NCBI RefSeq assembly: GCF_038443675.1
Contig: NZ_CP151762.1
Span: forward strand, 1,736,001-1,800,000
DNA length: 64,000 nucleotides
Direction: 5' to 3'
From: Yoonia sp. G8-12
GTDB lineage: Bacteria; Pseudomonadota; Alphaproteobacteria; Rhodobacterales; Rhodobacteraceae
The notes under the pieces are model-generated. The model was not told the origin of the DNA. It was given only the letters and a program-made list of their open reading frames with translations, and did no database searches. The position numbers were made by a program, and so were the translations under genes. Below, piece by piece: positions 20,071-28,671 of this stretch. Numbering within the stretch: position 1 is the stretch's first letter; each line of letters starts with the position of its first letter.

Positions 20071-20334
20071 ATTTTTCAATTCTGAAAATCCCTGATAGGC
20101 AAGCGCTTCGCGGAAGCTTCTAAGCGTGATAGAGTACACGCGTGTGTGGCCTCATTCTGAGAGCTAATTGTGTCAAACTTGTCTAAAATTATGTAGAATG
20201 ACCCATCTTGCTGATCATTGAACAAACTGCCCTAACGATCATGGATTTTATGAAGCAGATAGTGGTCAGTGTGAGCAGACCCGAGAATTAAGTTATGAAC
20301 CGCTCCGGGTCTTCCGGAGGCTGATTTGTCTTCG

Positions 20335-20838
20335 TTACGCGGCCATGTCTGATCTTTCTAGAGCTTCGTAGTAGTTGGCCTCAGCTTGTGCGGGCCGGAT
20401 ATTCCCGATCGGTTCTAGCAAACGGCAGTTATTGAACCAGTCGACCCATTCAAGCGTGGCGTATTCGACAGTTTCAAAGCTGCGCCAGGGGCCACGCCGG
20501 TGAATGACCTCAACTTCGAAAAGACCGTTGATCGTTTCTGCCAGGGCATTGTCATAGGAATCCCAGACGCTGCCTACGAACGGGGCAATCTTCGCCTCAG
20601 CCAATCGTTCAGTGTACTTCATCGACAGATATTGCGACCCGCGATCCGAGTGATGCGCCAGTTGGTCCTGTGTAGGCCTGCGTTGCTGAATAGCTTGCTC
20701 CAACGCATCGAGGACAAATCCGGCGGTGGCCTTGCGACTGACACGCCACCCGATGATGCGGCGGGCAAAAACGTCGATAACGAAAGCGACGTCGACAAAC
20801 CCCTGCCACGTCGCGACATAGGTAAAATCGCTGAGCGA
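20335..20838 (-). pseudogene. IS3-family transposase (OrfB) C-terminal remnant
   Basis: About 165 residues of the DDE integrase core: SDFTYVATWQGFVDVAFVID (first Asp), HHSDRGSQYLS (second Asp) and SYDNALAETINGLFEVE (catalytic Glu), then WVDWFNNCRLLEPIG. The N-terminal HTH part and OrfA are absent. Upstream of about 20838 the sequence switches in another frame to an HsdM-like fragment. It cannot move by itself. Confidence 0.85.
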
Positions 20839-21106
20839 AGGTATACTTGCTGGTGTTGTAGAGGGGCTGCTTGCGTTTGGGGTCCGCGACCCGCGCCAGC
20901 ATCTTTTCCATCGCCTTCTCGTTCGTGCCTGCCGCCTTGAGACGCACAAACTCGTCGTGAACCCGGTCAATGCTGTCTTCAAGCACACAGTCAAGACGAC
21001 ACAGGACCACCATCGGCAGCATTACAAGCTGATATTGCGGTGGGCGGTAGGGACCGCGCAGCCGCTTGGCGATCTCCCAGATGTCGTCTGTTAGCTTCTT
21101 GTGTTG
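20837..21106 (-). pseudogene. hsdM: Type I restriction-modification HsdM, N-terminal fragment
   Basis: The frame gives LTDDIWEIAKRLRGPYRPP, VMLPMVVLCRLDCVLED, KAMEKMLARVADPKRKQPLY and NTSKYTF. This is the N-terminal helical domain typical of type I DNA methyltransferase M subunits. There is no start codon: an in-frame TAA at 107-109 of block 21001 (21107-21109) lies two codons before the conserved region. Similarity stops at the IS3 junction near 20837. The methyltransferase domain, HsdS and HsdR are missing from the window. This is a scar of a lost restriction system, not an active one. Confidence 0.8.
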
Positions 21107-21109
21107 TTA

Positions 21110-21966
21110 AACGTTCAATTCTGGGTGCCTTCCATAGCGTAATTTCGCCTGAAAATTCTGATAGTTCTACTGAACGGTAATCAAACAACCAAAAGATGCG
21201 CAAGTCGAGACCGAAGTTAGACCAGGCTTGCCGATACTATCGAAGAACCGGTTGCCCTTCCGTAGCAACAAGAAGCTCTGCTCACCCAGTTGCCGCAAGC
21301 TCAGTGCGTAACGAGACCAAAGAAAGGAGCATCCCGCGAACGCGGCCAGCAGCCCCGCAGAGTGCCGCAAACAACATGAGGTGTTCGAGCTAGCCTCAAG
21401 GATGGCTGAGACGCTGTACTCAATGCCACCAACTCGACGTCTCGGATACATAGAAGGCATCGTTCGGCTTGCCAGAAGCGGAGAGTGCCCAAGGGTCAGG
21501 CAAATCCTGACCATGCCAGCGCTGATCCGTCCACACCCTGACAAGCACCACTTAATCTTTCGAGGATGCCGCAGCTACTGCACGATCTCTCAAGCTGCCG
21601 ATCGCTATTGTCGTTCCTCTCCTCGGGACGCAGGGGTCGCTGCAGGTGTGCGAGGCGAAGTGCCAGACCCACCCACAGGCGAGATCACCACAGAGGAAGC
21701 TATCGCGGCCTGAAGGTATGGTTCGTTTTAGGGTCGCAAATCTCAGAGACCATATCACTATACGCCCCCTTGCGATCTTCCCCCGTGCCCATGGTGGACC
21801 GGAGGGGAGGCTGCAGCGATCTATGGGGGCGTCTGCGGAGCCAGAAGGGTCTTCGTAGACCAAACCGTAGACCAGAACGCGCCTGTTGACGGTCGAACAC
21901 CGCCGCTGTTAACCCTTTTTTGCTGAAGGGATACCTCAAGAGGGTGCCTGTAACGGGAACACAACT
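21110..21966. other. Degenerate accessory stretch, about 850 bases, no intact gene
   Basis: All frames are short and frequently stopped. One minus-strand frame has readable text with two stops in it (AALCGAAGRVRGMLLSLVSL, AELLVATEGQPVLR), which hints at a decayed gene, but I cannot assign a family. Confidence 0.35.
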
Positions 21967-22052
21967 TCCGTTTGGGGGCACCATTACTTCAGTTAAGCTA
22001 TTGTTTCCCTTCAGTTTTCTCTAATGAACACTGGAGCGTAGACCATGCTGGA
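21967..22052 (+). repeat. 86-bp inverted repeat, copy A (att-like end plus integrase leader)
   Basis: It matches the reverse complement of 23215-23300 at 82 of 86 positions by eye. It begins with the last 18 bases of the tRNA-Thr 3' end (one mismatch, ending GGGGGCACCA), continues through the integrase leader and ends in ATGCTGGA, the integrase start codon and next bases. No integrase body follows on this strand. Confidence 0.85.
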
Positions 22053-23222
22053 CTTACGCTGCCGTTTCCACCATTTGAATAAGACCTCGAGTGAGTATCA
22101 GCTTCCATATCCGTGCCCTACTCCCTCAGTCTGCCATCCACCGATCTGATCAACAACATCAGCGGGACACTCAACCGCCCTCAGGCGATCCCGCATTGAG
22201 TGACGGAAACTGTGCATCGTGCATTTCGGTGGTGCGTATGTCTTTATCCATTTGTTCAACGCTCCACTTGCTGAGTTGGCATTGGTCTGCCCAGCGCGGT
22301 TATAGCGAGGGAATGCGAACTTACTGTCGCCCTCTTGGACCCTGTGTGCTGCCCATAGAGCTGCCCCTTAGAGAGGAACCGTCCGGCTGCTGCCAGCGGT
22401 TTTCAGGCGTCGCCACGGATGCTCTTGGATCACCACATGAGGAATGGGACCGTCGAGGTTCAGGTCCTCCTTCAGCAGACCAGCAGCCTCTGCAAGCCGC
22501 ATCCCTGTGTCCGAGACCAAGGCGACCAGCCAGCGGAGGTCATCGTCAACGGTGCGACACTCAGACTGAATGTTACGGATGGCATCGAGGGGAAGCGGTT
22601 CCCTTCCCTCAACTCCTGCGTTCCTGTCGTAGTAGACCCGTGTGAAGGGGTTGCTGATGTCGAGACCGATCTCACTGGCCGAGAAGTTGACGACCGTCCG
22701 AACAGTGCCAAAGATGCGAGGGATGCTGCTACCAGCAAGCCCTCGTTTGATCAGACCATCACGGAAGGCGTTTGCATCAGCTTTTGTATAGGCGGTGATG
22801 TCCTTGTCACCACAGACATCCATGAGGTACCCACAGGAGCGCTCAGCGGCCCTATGGAAGGTGATTGGACGCCCCTGCCCTTTGAGGCGCAGATAGATGC
22901 CTGCCGCCTCAGAGAGCTTCAGTGAGCCTTCAGCTGCCCCATCAGGAACGACAGGCAGGCCAGACAGAGAATGTGCTTGGGTGCGAAGGAGATGTTTTCC
23001 CGGAAGATCAACGTCACGGATGCGTAGGTGATACCAATGCTCATCCAGCGTCTGTGCAGCCCTCTGCGCTCGTGAAGTCGCAATCACTTTCGACCTAGTG
23101 CGCAGCGAATACATGGTCCTATTGGCGTTATAGTGGTGAGAAAGGTCTCTCGGGACCCGTCGTGAGAAGTAGTAAATGCCCTGTTTTACAAATGTGAATT
23201 GGGCAGTTTTGGTCTCCAGCAT
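22011..23222 (-). pseudogene. Tyrosine recombinase next to tRNA-Thr, two in-frame stops
   Basis: ATG 23222 opens 284 residues: an N-terminal domain with GIYYFSRRVPRDLS, a core-binding domain (about 95-190) and the first catalytic box SDTGMRLAEAAGL. The frame stops at TAA 22368-22370, right after RTVPL. Reading on in the same frame gives GAALWAAHRV, MHSFRHSMRDRLR (HxxR), VVDQIGGWQ and VGHGYGS with the Tyr nucleophile. A TGA at 22098-22100 follows, then SLEVLFKWWKRQRK, ending at 22011. So all catalytic residues are still encoded but divided by a TAA. The gene abuts tRNA-Thr, the expected target of such integrases. It is probably inactive unless readthrough occurs. Its 3' end runs into repeat copy A. 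Confidence 0.8.
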
Positions 23223-23300
23223 GGTCTACGCTCCAGTGTTCATTAGCGAAAACAGAAGGGAAACAATAGCTTACCTGAAGTAATGGTGCCCCCACACGGA
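23215..23300 (-). repeat. 86-bp inverted repeat, copy B (tRNA-Thr end plus integrase leader)
   Basis: Contains the 3' end of the tRNA-Thr gene, the 61-base spacer and the start of the integrase gene. Copy A at 21967-22052 is its inverted near-duplicate. Confidence 0.85.
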
Positions 23301-23359
23301 CTCGAACCGCGGACCTACTGATTACAAATCAGTTGCTCTACCAGCTGAGCTATAGGGGC
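23284..23359 (-). tRNA. tRNA-Thr (anticodon TGT)
   Basis: The minus strand folds as a complete cloverleaf. The acceptor GCCCCTA pairs with TGGGGGC. The D arm is GCTC/GAGC, the anticodon stem ACTGA/TCAGT holds loop TTTGTAA with anticodon TGT, and the T arm is CGCGG/CCGTG with loop TTCGAGT. The 3' CCA is encoded (23284-23286). An integrase gene starts 62 bases beyond its 3' end, so the tRNA 3' end is the likely attachment site. Confidence 0.95.
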
Positions 23360-23566
23360 ACTGGTGCACCGGCTACGGTGTATCGGATCAACCGAATGCG
23401 CGGCGTATAGCAGGGTAAAACGTCGATGTGCAATGGTGTTTTCGCATCCTTGGCAGAAAAAATTCTGCCTCCGTGTGACCCATATCACCACACCTATGAT
23501 ACCTGCTTTCGCGTCGCTTGAATCACCCTATGATGGGGCGACGAAAATCTGACAAAAGGACCCTTC

Positions 23567-24448
23567 ATGCAAATCGCATTTCACATCGGGGCGAATTGCA
23601 CGGATGAAGACCGGTTGCTGAAATCGGTTCTGCGCAACGCTGATGTTCTTTTGCAGCAAGGCATCGCTGTCCCCGGCCCCGGCCGCTACCGCAAACTGAT
23701 CCGCGAGGCGATTGAAAGCCTTGATGGTGCCCAACCCACTGCCGAGGCCCGCGATGTCCTGTTGGATGCTATTGTCGAAGACGACAAGATCACCCGCCTT
23801 GTGCTGAGCAACGATAATTTTCTGACCGTTCCCAAGCGCATTTTTGACCACGGCGTTTTTTATCATCAGGCCGAAAAGAAAGTGCGCGGATTGCACAGTC
23901 TGTTCCCCGAAGACGATATCGCACTTTTCATGGGGATGCGGCACCCCGCAAGCTTTCTTCAGGAAACCGCGACGCGGGCCGGTGTGACAGGTCTTGGCGA
24001 GTATCTTGGTGTGCTCCAACCCCTTGAGTTGCGCTGGTCCGACGTGATCCGCCGTATCAAGCTGGCCGCCCCGCAAACCCCGCTTTATGTCTGGTGCAAC
24101 GAGGATACGCCGCTAATCTGGGAAGAGCTGATCCGGCTGTTTTCCGGCGTTTCTGCAGATATGCCAATTGCGGGGCAGTTTGATGTGCTGTCGACCATCA
24201 TCGGCCCCGAAGGTCTGGAGATGCTCACATCAGGTATGGCTTCACTTGCGGATGACGACATCGAAGCACGGCAGGACCTGATCGCCGATATACTGGAAAC
24301 GCACGCCCTGCCCGAGCAAGTGGAAGACCACATCGACCTGCCGGAACTGACCGATGCGGTGGTGCAGGCCATGACCGCATCCTATGAGGCCGATCTTGAT
24401 GTGATCGGGCAGATGGAAGGGGTGGAGCTGATCCTCCCCTTCGACTGA
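23567..24448 (+). CDS. Conserved protein of unknown function
   Basis: 293 residues from ATG 23567 with AAAGGA just upstream. There is no signal peptide or membrane segment. The N-terminus (AFHIGANCTDEDRLLKSVL, GIAVPGPGRYRKLIREA) resembles the start of sulfotransferase-fold proteins seen in roseobacters, but the usual PAPS-binding loop GxPKTGTT is replaced by GANCTDED. The C-terminal third is very acidic (DDDIEARQDLIADIL, VEDHIDLPELTD). It stands alone, divergent from tRNA-Thr and convergent with gapR. Function is not recognised; a catalytically dead sulfotransferase-like protein is one possibility. Confidence 0.6.
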   Translation: MQIAFHIGANCTDEDRLLKSVLRNADVLLQQGIAVPGPGRYRKLIREAIESLDGAQPTAEARDVLLDAIVEDDKITRLVLSNDNFLTVPKRIFDHGVFYHQAEKKVRGLHSLFPEDDIALFMGMRHPASFLQETATRAGVTGLGEYLGVLQPLELRWSDVIRRIKLAAPQTPLYVWCNEDTPLIWEELIRLFSGVSADMPIAGQFDVLSTIIGPEGLEMLTSGMASLADDDIEARQDLIADILETHALPEQVEDHIDLPELTDAVVQAMTASYEADLDVIGQMEGVELILPFD

Positions 24449-24451
24449 TCA

Positions 24452-24709
24452 TCACATGCCCAGGGCGGCCAGATACATTTCCATGACCGCTTCTTCTTCG
24501 GCCAGATCATTGGCGTCGCGCTTGCGAATGGCGACAATCTTGCGCAGCACCTTGGTGTCATAGCCGCGCCCTTTGGCTTCGGCCATTACTTCTTTCTGGG
24601 CGTCTGCGATGTCTTTCTTTTCCGCCTCAAGCCGCTCGTAGCGCTCCACAAACTGCCGGAGTTCTTGGCCAGCGACGGTGCTTGCGGTGTCTGTCACGGA
24701 ATCGTTCAT
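24452..24709 (-). CDS. gapR: GapR-type DUF2312 DNA-binding protein
   Basis: 85 residues from ATG 24709; the longer frame to 24787 is not conserved. The sequence LRQFVERYERLEAEKKDIAD, VMAEAKGRGYDTKVLRKIV and IRKRDANDLAEEEAVMEMYL is the DUF2312 family in full length. Caulobacter GapR of this family is a nucleoid-associated protein that clamps overtwisted DNA ahead of replication and transcription and helps topoisomerases. The chain is mainly a coiled coil with a basic C-terminal part. It converges on the unknown gene at 23567 with a 3-base gap. Confidence 0.88.
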   Translation of the reverse strand: MNDSVTDTASTVAGQELRQFVERYERLEAEKKDIADAQKEVMAEAKGRGYDTKVLRKIVAIRKRDANDLAEEEAVMEMYLAALGM

Positions 24710-24815
24710 CAAAGCTCTCCTGAAATGTTGCCTTTCACTAGCCCCTGCCCCCGATCCCCGCAACCCTTGCGCCCGCACCTGCAGCACGCTAGGTCCGGCA
24801 AAAAGGGATTATATC

Positions 24816-25031
24816 ATGGAAATCGTCGTCTGGATTGGTGCGGCCCTGTCGGTCGTGGGTCTGTGTGGGATCATCTATAGCATTGTGGCCGTCACACGCG
24901 CCAAGCGCGCAAACCTGCCCGACGACGAATTACGTGCGCGCATTTCGAAAGTTCTGCCAATCAATCTCCTGGCGTTGCTGATCTCGGTCATTGGCCTGAT
25001 GGCTGTGGTGATCGGGGTGATGCTGGGCTAA
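24816..25031 (+). CDS. Small two-helix membrane protein
   Basis: 71 residues from ATG 24816, chosen because upstream in-frame codons overlap the gapR promoter. Two hydrophobic segments (about 4-26 and 49-70) flank a charged loop TRAKRANLPDDELRARISKV. No family function is recognised. It converges on the phosphotransferase gene, with stop codons overlapping at 25028-25031. Confidence 0.6.
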   Translation: MEIVVWIGAALSVVGLCGIIYSIVAVTRAKRANLPDDELRARISKVLPINLLALLISVIGLMAVVIGVMLG

Positions 25032-26086
25032 AGGTCTGCACCTTCGTGCATGACAATCGTGGCCATCGCCGCAAGCGCCGGCACCGCCGCCCCGTATCTG
25101 CGCGCCATCGCAGGATTTGAGGCATTGCCCGCCGCCGCACGCGCAGCAACCCCCGCCAGAATTGCCGCCAGCCGGAAGAAGGCGAACACCAGATAGAATG
25201 GCCAGTTGTCGATCTGGCCCAAACCGCGGCGCGCGGCATAGGCCGCCACATACTGCGCCTCTTCCGGCAGGCCGTATGCCGCACGATCAATCCCCGCCAA
25301 CCCGCGCATATCGCCCGCGTTAGGCAGCCGCCACTGCATGCATTGATAGGCCAGATCAGCCATCGGGTGGCCCAGCGTCGAAAGCTCCCAATCCAGCACA
25401 CCTGCGATGTGCGGGGCGTCGGGCGCAAAGATCATATTGTCGAGCCGGTAATCGCCATGCACCAGCGCCACCTGCCCGTCATCGGGGGGCATGTTGGCCC
25501 CAAGCCATGCCATAATATCCGTCATTGCCTCTAAGGGCGCGTCGGTAGAGGCAAGATATTGCTTGCTCCAGCGGTCCAACTGGCGGGCAAAATAATTGCC
25601 CGGTTTGCCGAAATCGCCCAGGCCCACCGCCTCTGGATCAATATCATGCAAAGCCGCCAAGGCCGCATTCATGGCGTCATAGATCGCCCAGCGCTCCCCC
25701 GCGTCACAGTCAGGCAAGGCAGGATCCCAGAAGATGCGCCCGGGCAGATAGCGCATCACGAAAAACGCGCGTCTGCTGGGTGAAACCTCGGCTTCTGCCA
25801 GATGCAGCACCGCGGGCACAGGCACGTCCGTATCCGCCAAGGCCTGCATAACGCGAAACTCGCGTTCAACCGCATGGGCCGAAGGCAGCAACCGCCCGGG
25901 TGGTTTGCTGCGCAAAACATAGGTGCCGCTCTCAGCGGTCAACTGATAGGTCGGGTTCGATTGGCCAGTGCCGAATTTCGTAACACTCGTCAGGCCATTA
26001 AATTCAGGGATGGCGTTGCCCAGATATACATCCAGATCAGGCAGGCTGATCCCAAGGTTTTGCGCAGCTTCTTTCATAACCCGCAT
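25028..26086 (-). CDS. APH-family phosphotransferase (ACAD10/11-type kinase domain)
   Basis: 352 residues from ATG 26086; a start at 26191 would run into the divergent gene's leader. The aminoglycoside-phosphotransferase fold is shown by FGTGQSNPTYQL (nucleotide loop), the catalytic loop LVHGDYRLDNMIF (HGDxxxxN) and VLDWELSTLGHPMADLAY (metal-binding Asp). Bacterial homologues are usually paired with an acyl-CoA dehydrogenase, as here, and mammalian ACAD10/11 fuse the two; those enzymes act on 4-hydroxy fatty acids by phosphorylation and elimination. I infer a role in hydroxy-acid catabolism rather than antibiotic resistance. It is divergent from the dehydrogenase, with a 90-base shared promoter region. 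Confidence 0.85.
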   Translation of the reverse strand: MRVMKEAAQNLGISLPDLDVYLGNAIPEFNGLTSVTKFGTGQSNPTYQLTAESGTYVLRSKPPGRLLPSAHAVEREFRVMQALADTDVPVPAVLHLAEAEVSPSRRAFFVMRYLPGRIFWDPALPDCDAGERWAIYDAMNAALAALHDIDPEAVGLGDFGKPGNYFARQLDRWSKQYLASTDAPLEAMTDIMAWLGANMPPDDGQVALVHGDYRLDNMIFAPDAPHIAGVLDWELSTLGHPMADLAYQCMQWRLPNAGDMRGLAGIDRAAYGLPEEAQYVAAYAARRGLGQIDNWPFYLVFAFFRLAAILAGVAARAAAGNASNPAMARRYGAAVPALAAMATIVMHEGADL

Positions 26087-26176
26087 TAGTGCTGGTGGCC
26101 CCGCAAACTGCAACCCTGTGATTGACACCCCGCCCCCACGATGCACGATAGCGCAACACAAAAGCGGGGCGCGAAA

Positions 26177-27406
26177 ATGGATCTGGGACACACCGAACGG
26201 CTGGCGCCGGTACTGGCGGCAGTAAAGGCGATGATCACGGATGAGATCGCCCCTCTGGATGAGGAATTCCTGTCAGAGGTCAACATCGGTGATCGCTGGA
26301 CATTCACGCTGCGCCAGACCGAAATTCTGGAAGGGCTTAAGGCCAAGGCCAAAGCAGGTGACCTGTGGAATTTCTGGGATACCTTCCGCGACGGCCCGCA
26401 GTTGAACACGGTTGAATACGCCTATCTGGCCGAGGAAATGGGCAAAAGCCATCTGGCCGCTGAGGTGTTTAACTGCAACGCACCCGATACCGGCAACATG
26501 GAGGTCTTTGCCCGCTACGGCACCGATGCCATGAAAGAGCAATGGCTGAAACCGCTGATGGCGGGCACGATCCGTTCTGCCTATTTGATGACGGAACCGG
26601 ATATCGCCAGTTCGGACGCTACGAATATTGCCATGCGCTGCGAACGGGATGGGGACAGTTATGTCCTGAACGGGCAAAAATGGTGGGCGACCGGTGCGGG
26701 TGATCCGCGCTGTGCCGTGCATATCGTGATGGTGCGCACCGATCACGACGGCCCCAAGCATCAACAACATTCCATGATCGTCGTACCTGCCGACACCCCC
26801 GGTATCCAAAAACTGCGCGCGATGGAGGTTTACGGCCACGACGACGCCCCCCACGGCCATATGCATTTTCGCTACGACAACGTGCGTGTGCCTGCCGAAA
26901 ACATGCTTTTGGGCGAAGGGCGCGGGTTTGAGATTGCGCAAGGGCGGCTTGGGCCGGGACGTATTCACCACTGTATGCGTGCGATCGGCCAGGCCGAGAA
27001 GGCACTGCAACTGATGTGTGAACGGTCTTTGGCGCGCGAGGCGTTTGGCAAACCACTCGCACAGCTTGGCGAGAATTTCGATATCATCGCCAAGGCGCGC
27101 ATGGATATCGAACAAGCGCGGCTCTTGTGCCTCAAAGCCGCTTGGATGATGGATCAGGGCGACAAACGTGCGGCGGCCCCGTGGATTAGCCAGATCAAGG
27201 TAGTGGCCCCGCAAATCGCGCTCGATATCACCGACAAGGCCGTGCAGATGTACGGTGCGGCAGGTGTATCACAAGACACGCCACTGGCGCGGCAATGGAC
27301 GCATTTGCGCACACTGCGTCTGGCAGATGGGCCCGATGCGGTGCACCGCAGACAGGTGGCACGGGCCGAGCTGGCCCGTTACTCGGCGGGGCAGAACAAT
27401 TCGTAA
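26177..27406 (+). CDS. Acyl-CoA dehydrogenase (ACAD11-like)
   Basis: 409 residues from ATG 26177. The FAD-binding region has AYLMTEPDIASSDATNI and KWWATGAGDPRC, the middle has GFEIAQGRLGPGRIHHCMR, and the C-terminal helix domain has MYGAAGVSQDTPLARQW and RTLRLADGPDAVHRRQVAR. It oxidises an acyl-CoA at the alpha-beta bond, passing electrons to electron-transfer flavoprotein. Its divergent neighbour is the kinase-like partner, so both probably act on hydroxylated or unusual fatty acids. The 3' end overlaps the convergent BigR-type gene by 28 bases. Confidence 0.9.
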   Translation: MDLGHTERLAPVLAAVKAMITDEIAPLDEEFLSEVNIGDRWTFTLRQTEILEGLKAKAKAGDLWNFWDTFRDGPQLNTVEYAYLAEEMGKSHLAAEVFNCNAPDTGNMEVFARYGTDAMKEQWLKPLMAGTIRSAYLMTEPDIASSDATNIAMRCERDGDSYVLNGQKWWATGAGDPRCAVHIVMVRTDHDGPKHQQHSMIVVPADTPGIQKLRAMEVYGHDDAPHGHMHFRYDNVRVPAENMLLGEGRGFEIAQGRLGPGRIHHCMRAIGQAEKALQLMCERSLAREAFGKPLAQLGENFDIIAKARMDIEQARLLCLKAAWMMDQGDKRAAAPWISQIKVVAPQIALDITDKAVQMYGAAGVSQDTPLARQWTHLRTLRLADGPDAVHRRQVARAELARYSAGQNNS

Positions 27407-27705
27407 ATGCGTTCGAGCAAGGGGCGGACGCGCGGATCAGCAAGGCTATAGCGCATGCTGCGGCCATTGCGTTCACATGAAACAAGCCCCTCGTTGCGCA
27501 GGCGCAAAAGCTGACCCGAGACATAGGACTGGCTGGCACCCAGCGCTGTTTCCAGCTCGCTCACGCTCAGATCGCCGGGCACCAAGGCACATAGAATGCG
27601 CAAACGCCCAGCGTTCGACAACGATTTGAGCAGGTCAGCCGCTTCCGCTGCTGCCTCGTCCATTGGGTCTGCTAATTCCTGAACAGGATTCTTCATGTCA
27701 AACAC
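27379..27705 (-). CDS. bigR: ArsR-family sulfide/persulfide-responsive repressor (BigR/SqrR-like)
   Basis: 108 residues from the first Met at 27705; Met4 is an alternative start. The winged-helix fold shows as LLKSLSNAGRLRILCAL, VSELETALGASQSYVSGQLLRL and GLVSCERNGRSMRYSL. Cys39 and Cys105 correspond in position to the pair that forms a tetrasulfide bridge in SqrR/BigR; there is also Cys77. It is divergent from the persulfide dioxygenase gene. Between them lies a perfect palindrome, so it most likely represses both directions and lets go when reactive sulfur species modify the Cys pair. Confidence 0.85.
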   Translation of the reverse strand: MFDMKNPVQELADPMDEAAAEAADLLKSLSNAGRLRILCALVPGDLSVSELETALGASQSYVSGQLLRLRNEGLVSCERNGRSMRYSLADPRVRPLLERIYELFCPAE

Positions 27706-27723
27706 GCTACCTCAAAAACAAAC

Positions 27724-27743
27724 ACATTTCAACATTGAAATGT
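27724..27743. promoter_or_regulatory. BigR/SqrR-type operator palindrome
   Basis: A perfect inverted repeat ACATTTCAA-CA-TTGAAATGT (9+2+9) lies in the 78-base gap between the repressor gene and the divergent persulfide dioxygenase gene. Its length, AT-richness and position fit an ArsR-family operator. Confidence 0.8.
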
Positions 27744-27783
27744 ATTCAGAACTCCCTATCTTGGTGACCAAAGGAGATTCGAT

Positions 27784-28647
27784 ATGACACCACATGTAAA
27801 AGCATTCTTCGACGACGCAACCAATACTGTGTCCTATGTTGTTCGAGAGCCAGAAGGTCGCGCCTGTGCGATCGTTGATAGTGTGTTGGATTATGATCAG
27901 GCCTCAGGGCGCACAAACATGGAATCTGCGGATGAAATCATCGCTTGGGTCAAAGCCGAGGATTTGCAGGTTGCATGGATCCTTGAAAGCCACGTCCACG
28001 CCGATCACCTTTCCGCGGCCCCATATCTGCAAGAGCATTTGGGCGGCAAGATCGGCATTGGCGCGAACATCACCGTGGTGCAGGACACATTCGGCAAGGT
28101 CTTTAACGAAGGCACCGAATTTCAACGTGACGGATCGCAATTTGATGCGCTGTTTGAGGACGGCGACAGTTTCCATATCGGACAAATGCGCGCCGACGTG
28201 TTGCACACGCCGGGGCACACCCCCGCCTGCCTGACTTACGTGATCGGTGACGCCGCCTTTGTGGGCGACACGCTGTTTATGCCCGATTTCGGTACAGCAC
28301 GTTGCGACTTCCCCGGCGGGTCCGCCGAGGAGCTTTATGCTTCGATCCAGAAAATTCTGTCCCTGCCTGATGAAACCCGGATCTTTGTGGGCCACGATTA
28401 CAAGGCACCGGGACGCGATGAATTCGCGTGGGAAACCACCGTTGGTGAACAAAAGGCACTGAACGTCCACATCGGCGCAGGTCGTCCGATGGAAGAATTC
28501 GTGACGATGCGCCAGGAACGGGATGCAAAGCTTGGGATGCCACGGCTGATCTTGCCGTCACTGCAAACGAACATGCGCGCCGGACACCTGCCCGAGCCAG
28601 AAGACAACGGTCAGCGTTATTTCAAAGTGCCAATCAACGCACTTTAA
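27784..28647 (+). CDS. blh: Persulfide dioxygenase-type metallo-beta-lactamase-fold protein
   Basis: 287 residues. The HVHADH metal motif is at 70-75, with further ligands in TPGHTPACL, FVGDTLF and FVGHDYKA. The ETHE1/Blh-type architecture keeps a single iron and oxidises glutathione persulfide to sulfite. It is the first gene of the plus-strand unit next to the operator. Downstream come two YeeE/YedE proteins and a TIGR01244 protein, the classic BigR-controlled set. GGAG lies eight bases before ATG. Specific persulfide dioxygenase activity is inferred from context and family. Confidence 0.88.
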   Translation: MTPHVKAFFDDATNTVSYVVREPEGRACAIVDSVLDYDQASGRTNMESADEIIAWVKAEDLQVAWILESHVHADHLSAAPYLQEHLGGKIGIGANITVVQDTFGKVFNEGTEFQRDGSQFDALFEDGDSFHIGQMRADVLHTPGHTPACLTYVIGDAAFVGDTLFMPDFGTARCDFPGGSAEELYASIQKILSLPDETRIFVGHDYKAPGRDEFAWETTVGEQKALNVHIGAGRPMEEFVTMRQERDAKLGMPRLILPSLQTNMRAGHLPEPEDNGQRYFKVPINAL

Positions 28648-28671
28648 GACAGCAAAAGAATAGGACTGAAC

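Noticed and set aside
20335..21106. Possible active restriction-modification or defence island.
   Set aside because: Only an hsdM fragment without start codon, methyltransferase domain, hsdS or hsdR is present.
22091..22645. 184-residue plus-strand frame in the accessory region.
   Set aside because: It is the shadow of the integrase pseudogene, whose opposite-strand reading contains all catalytic motifs.
23440..23480. Hairpin GGCAGAA-AAAA-TTCTGCC near tRNA-Thr as a tRNA terminator.
   Set aside because: It lies upstream of the tRNA, which is transcribed leftwards, and has no T run in the useful direction for any gene.
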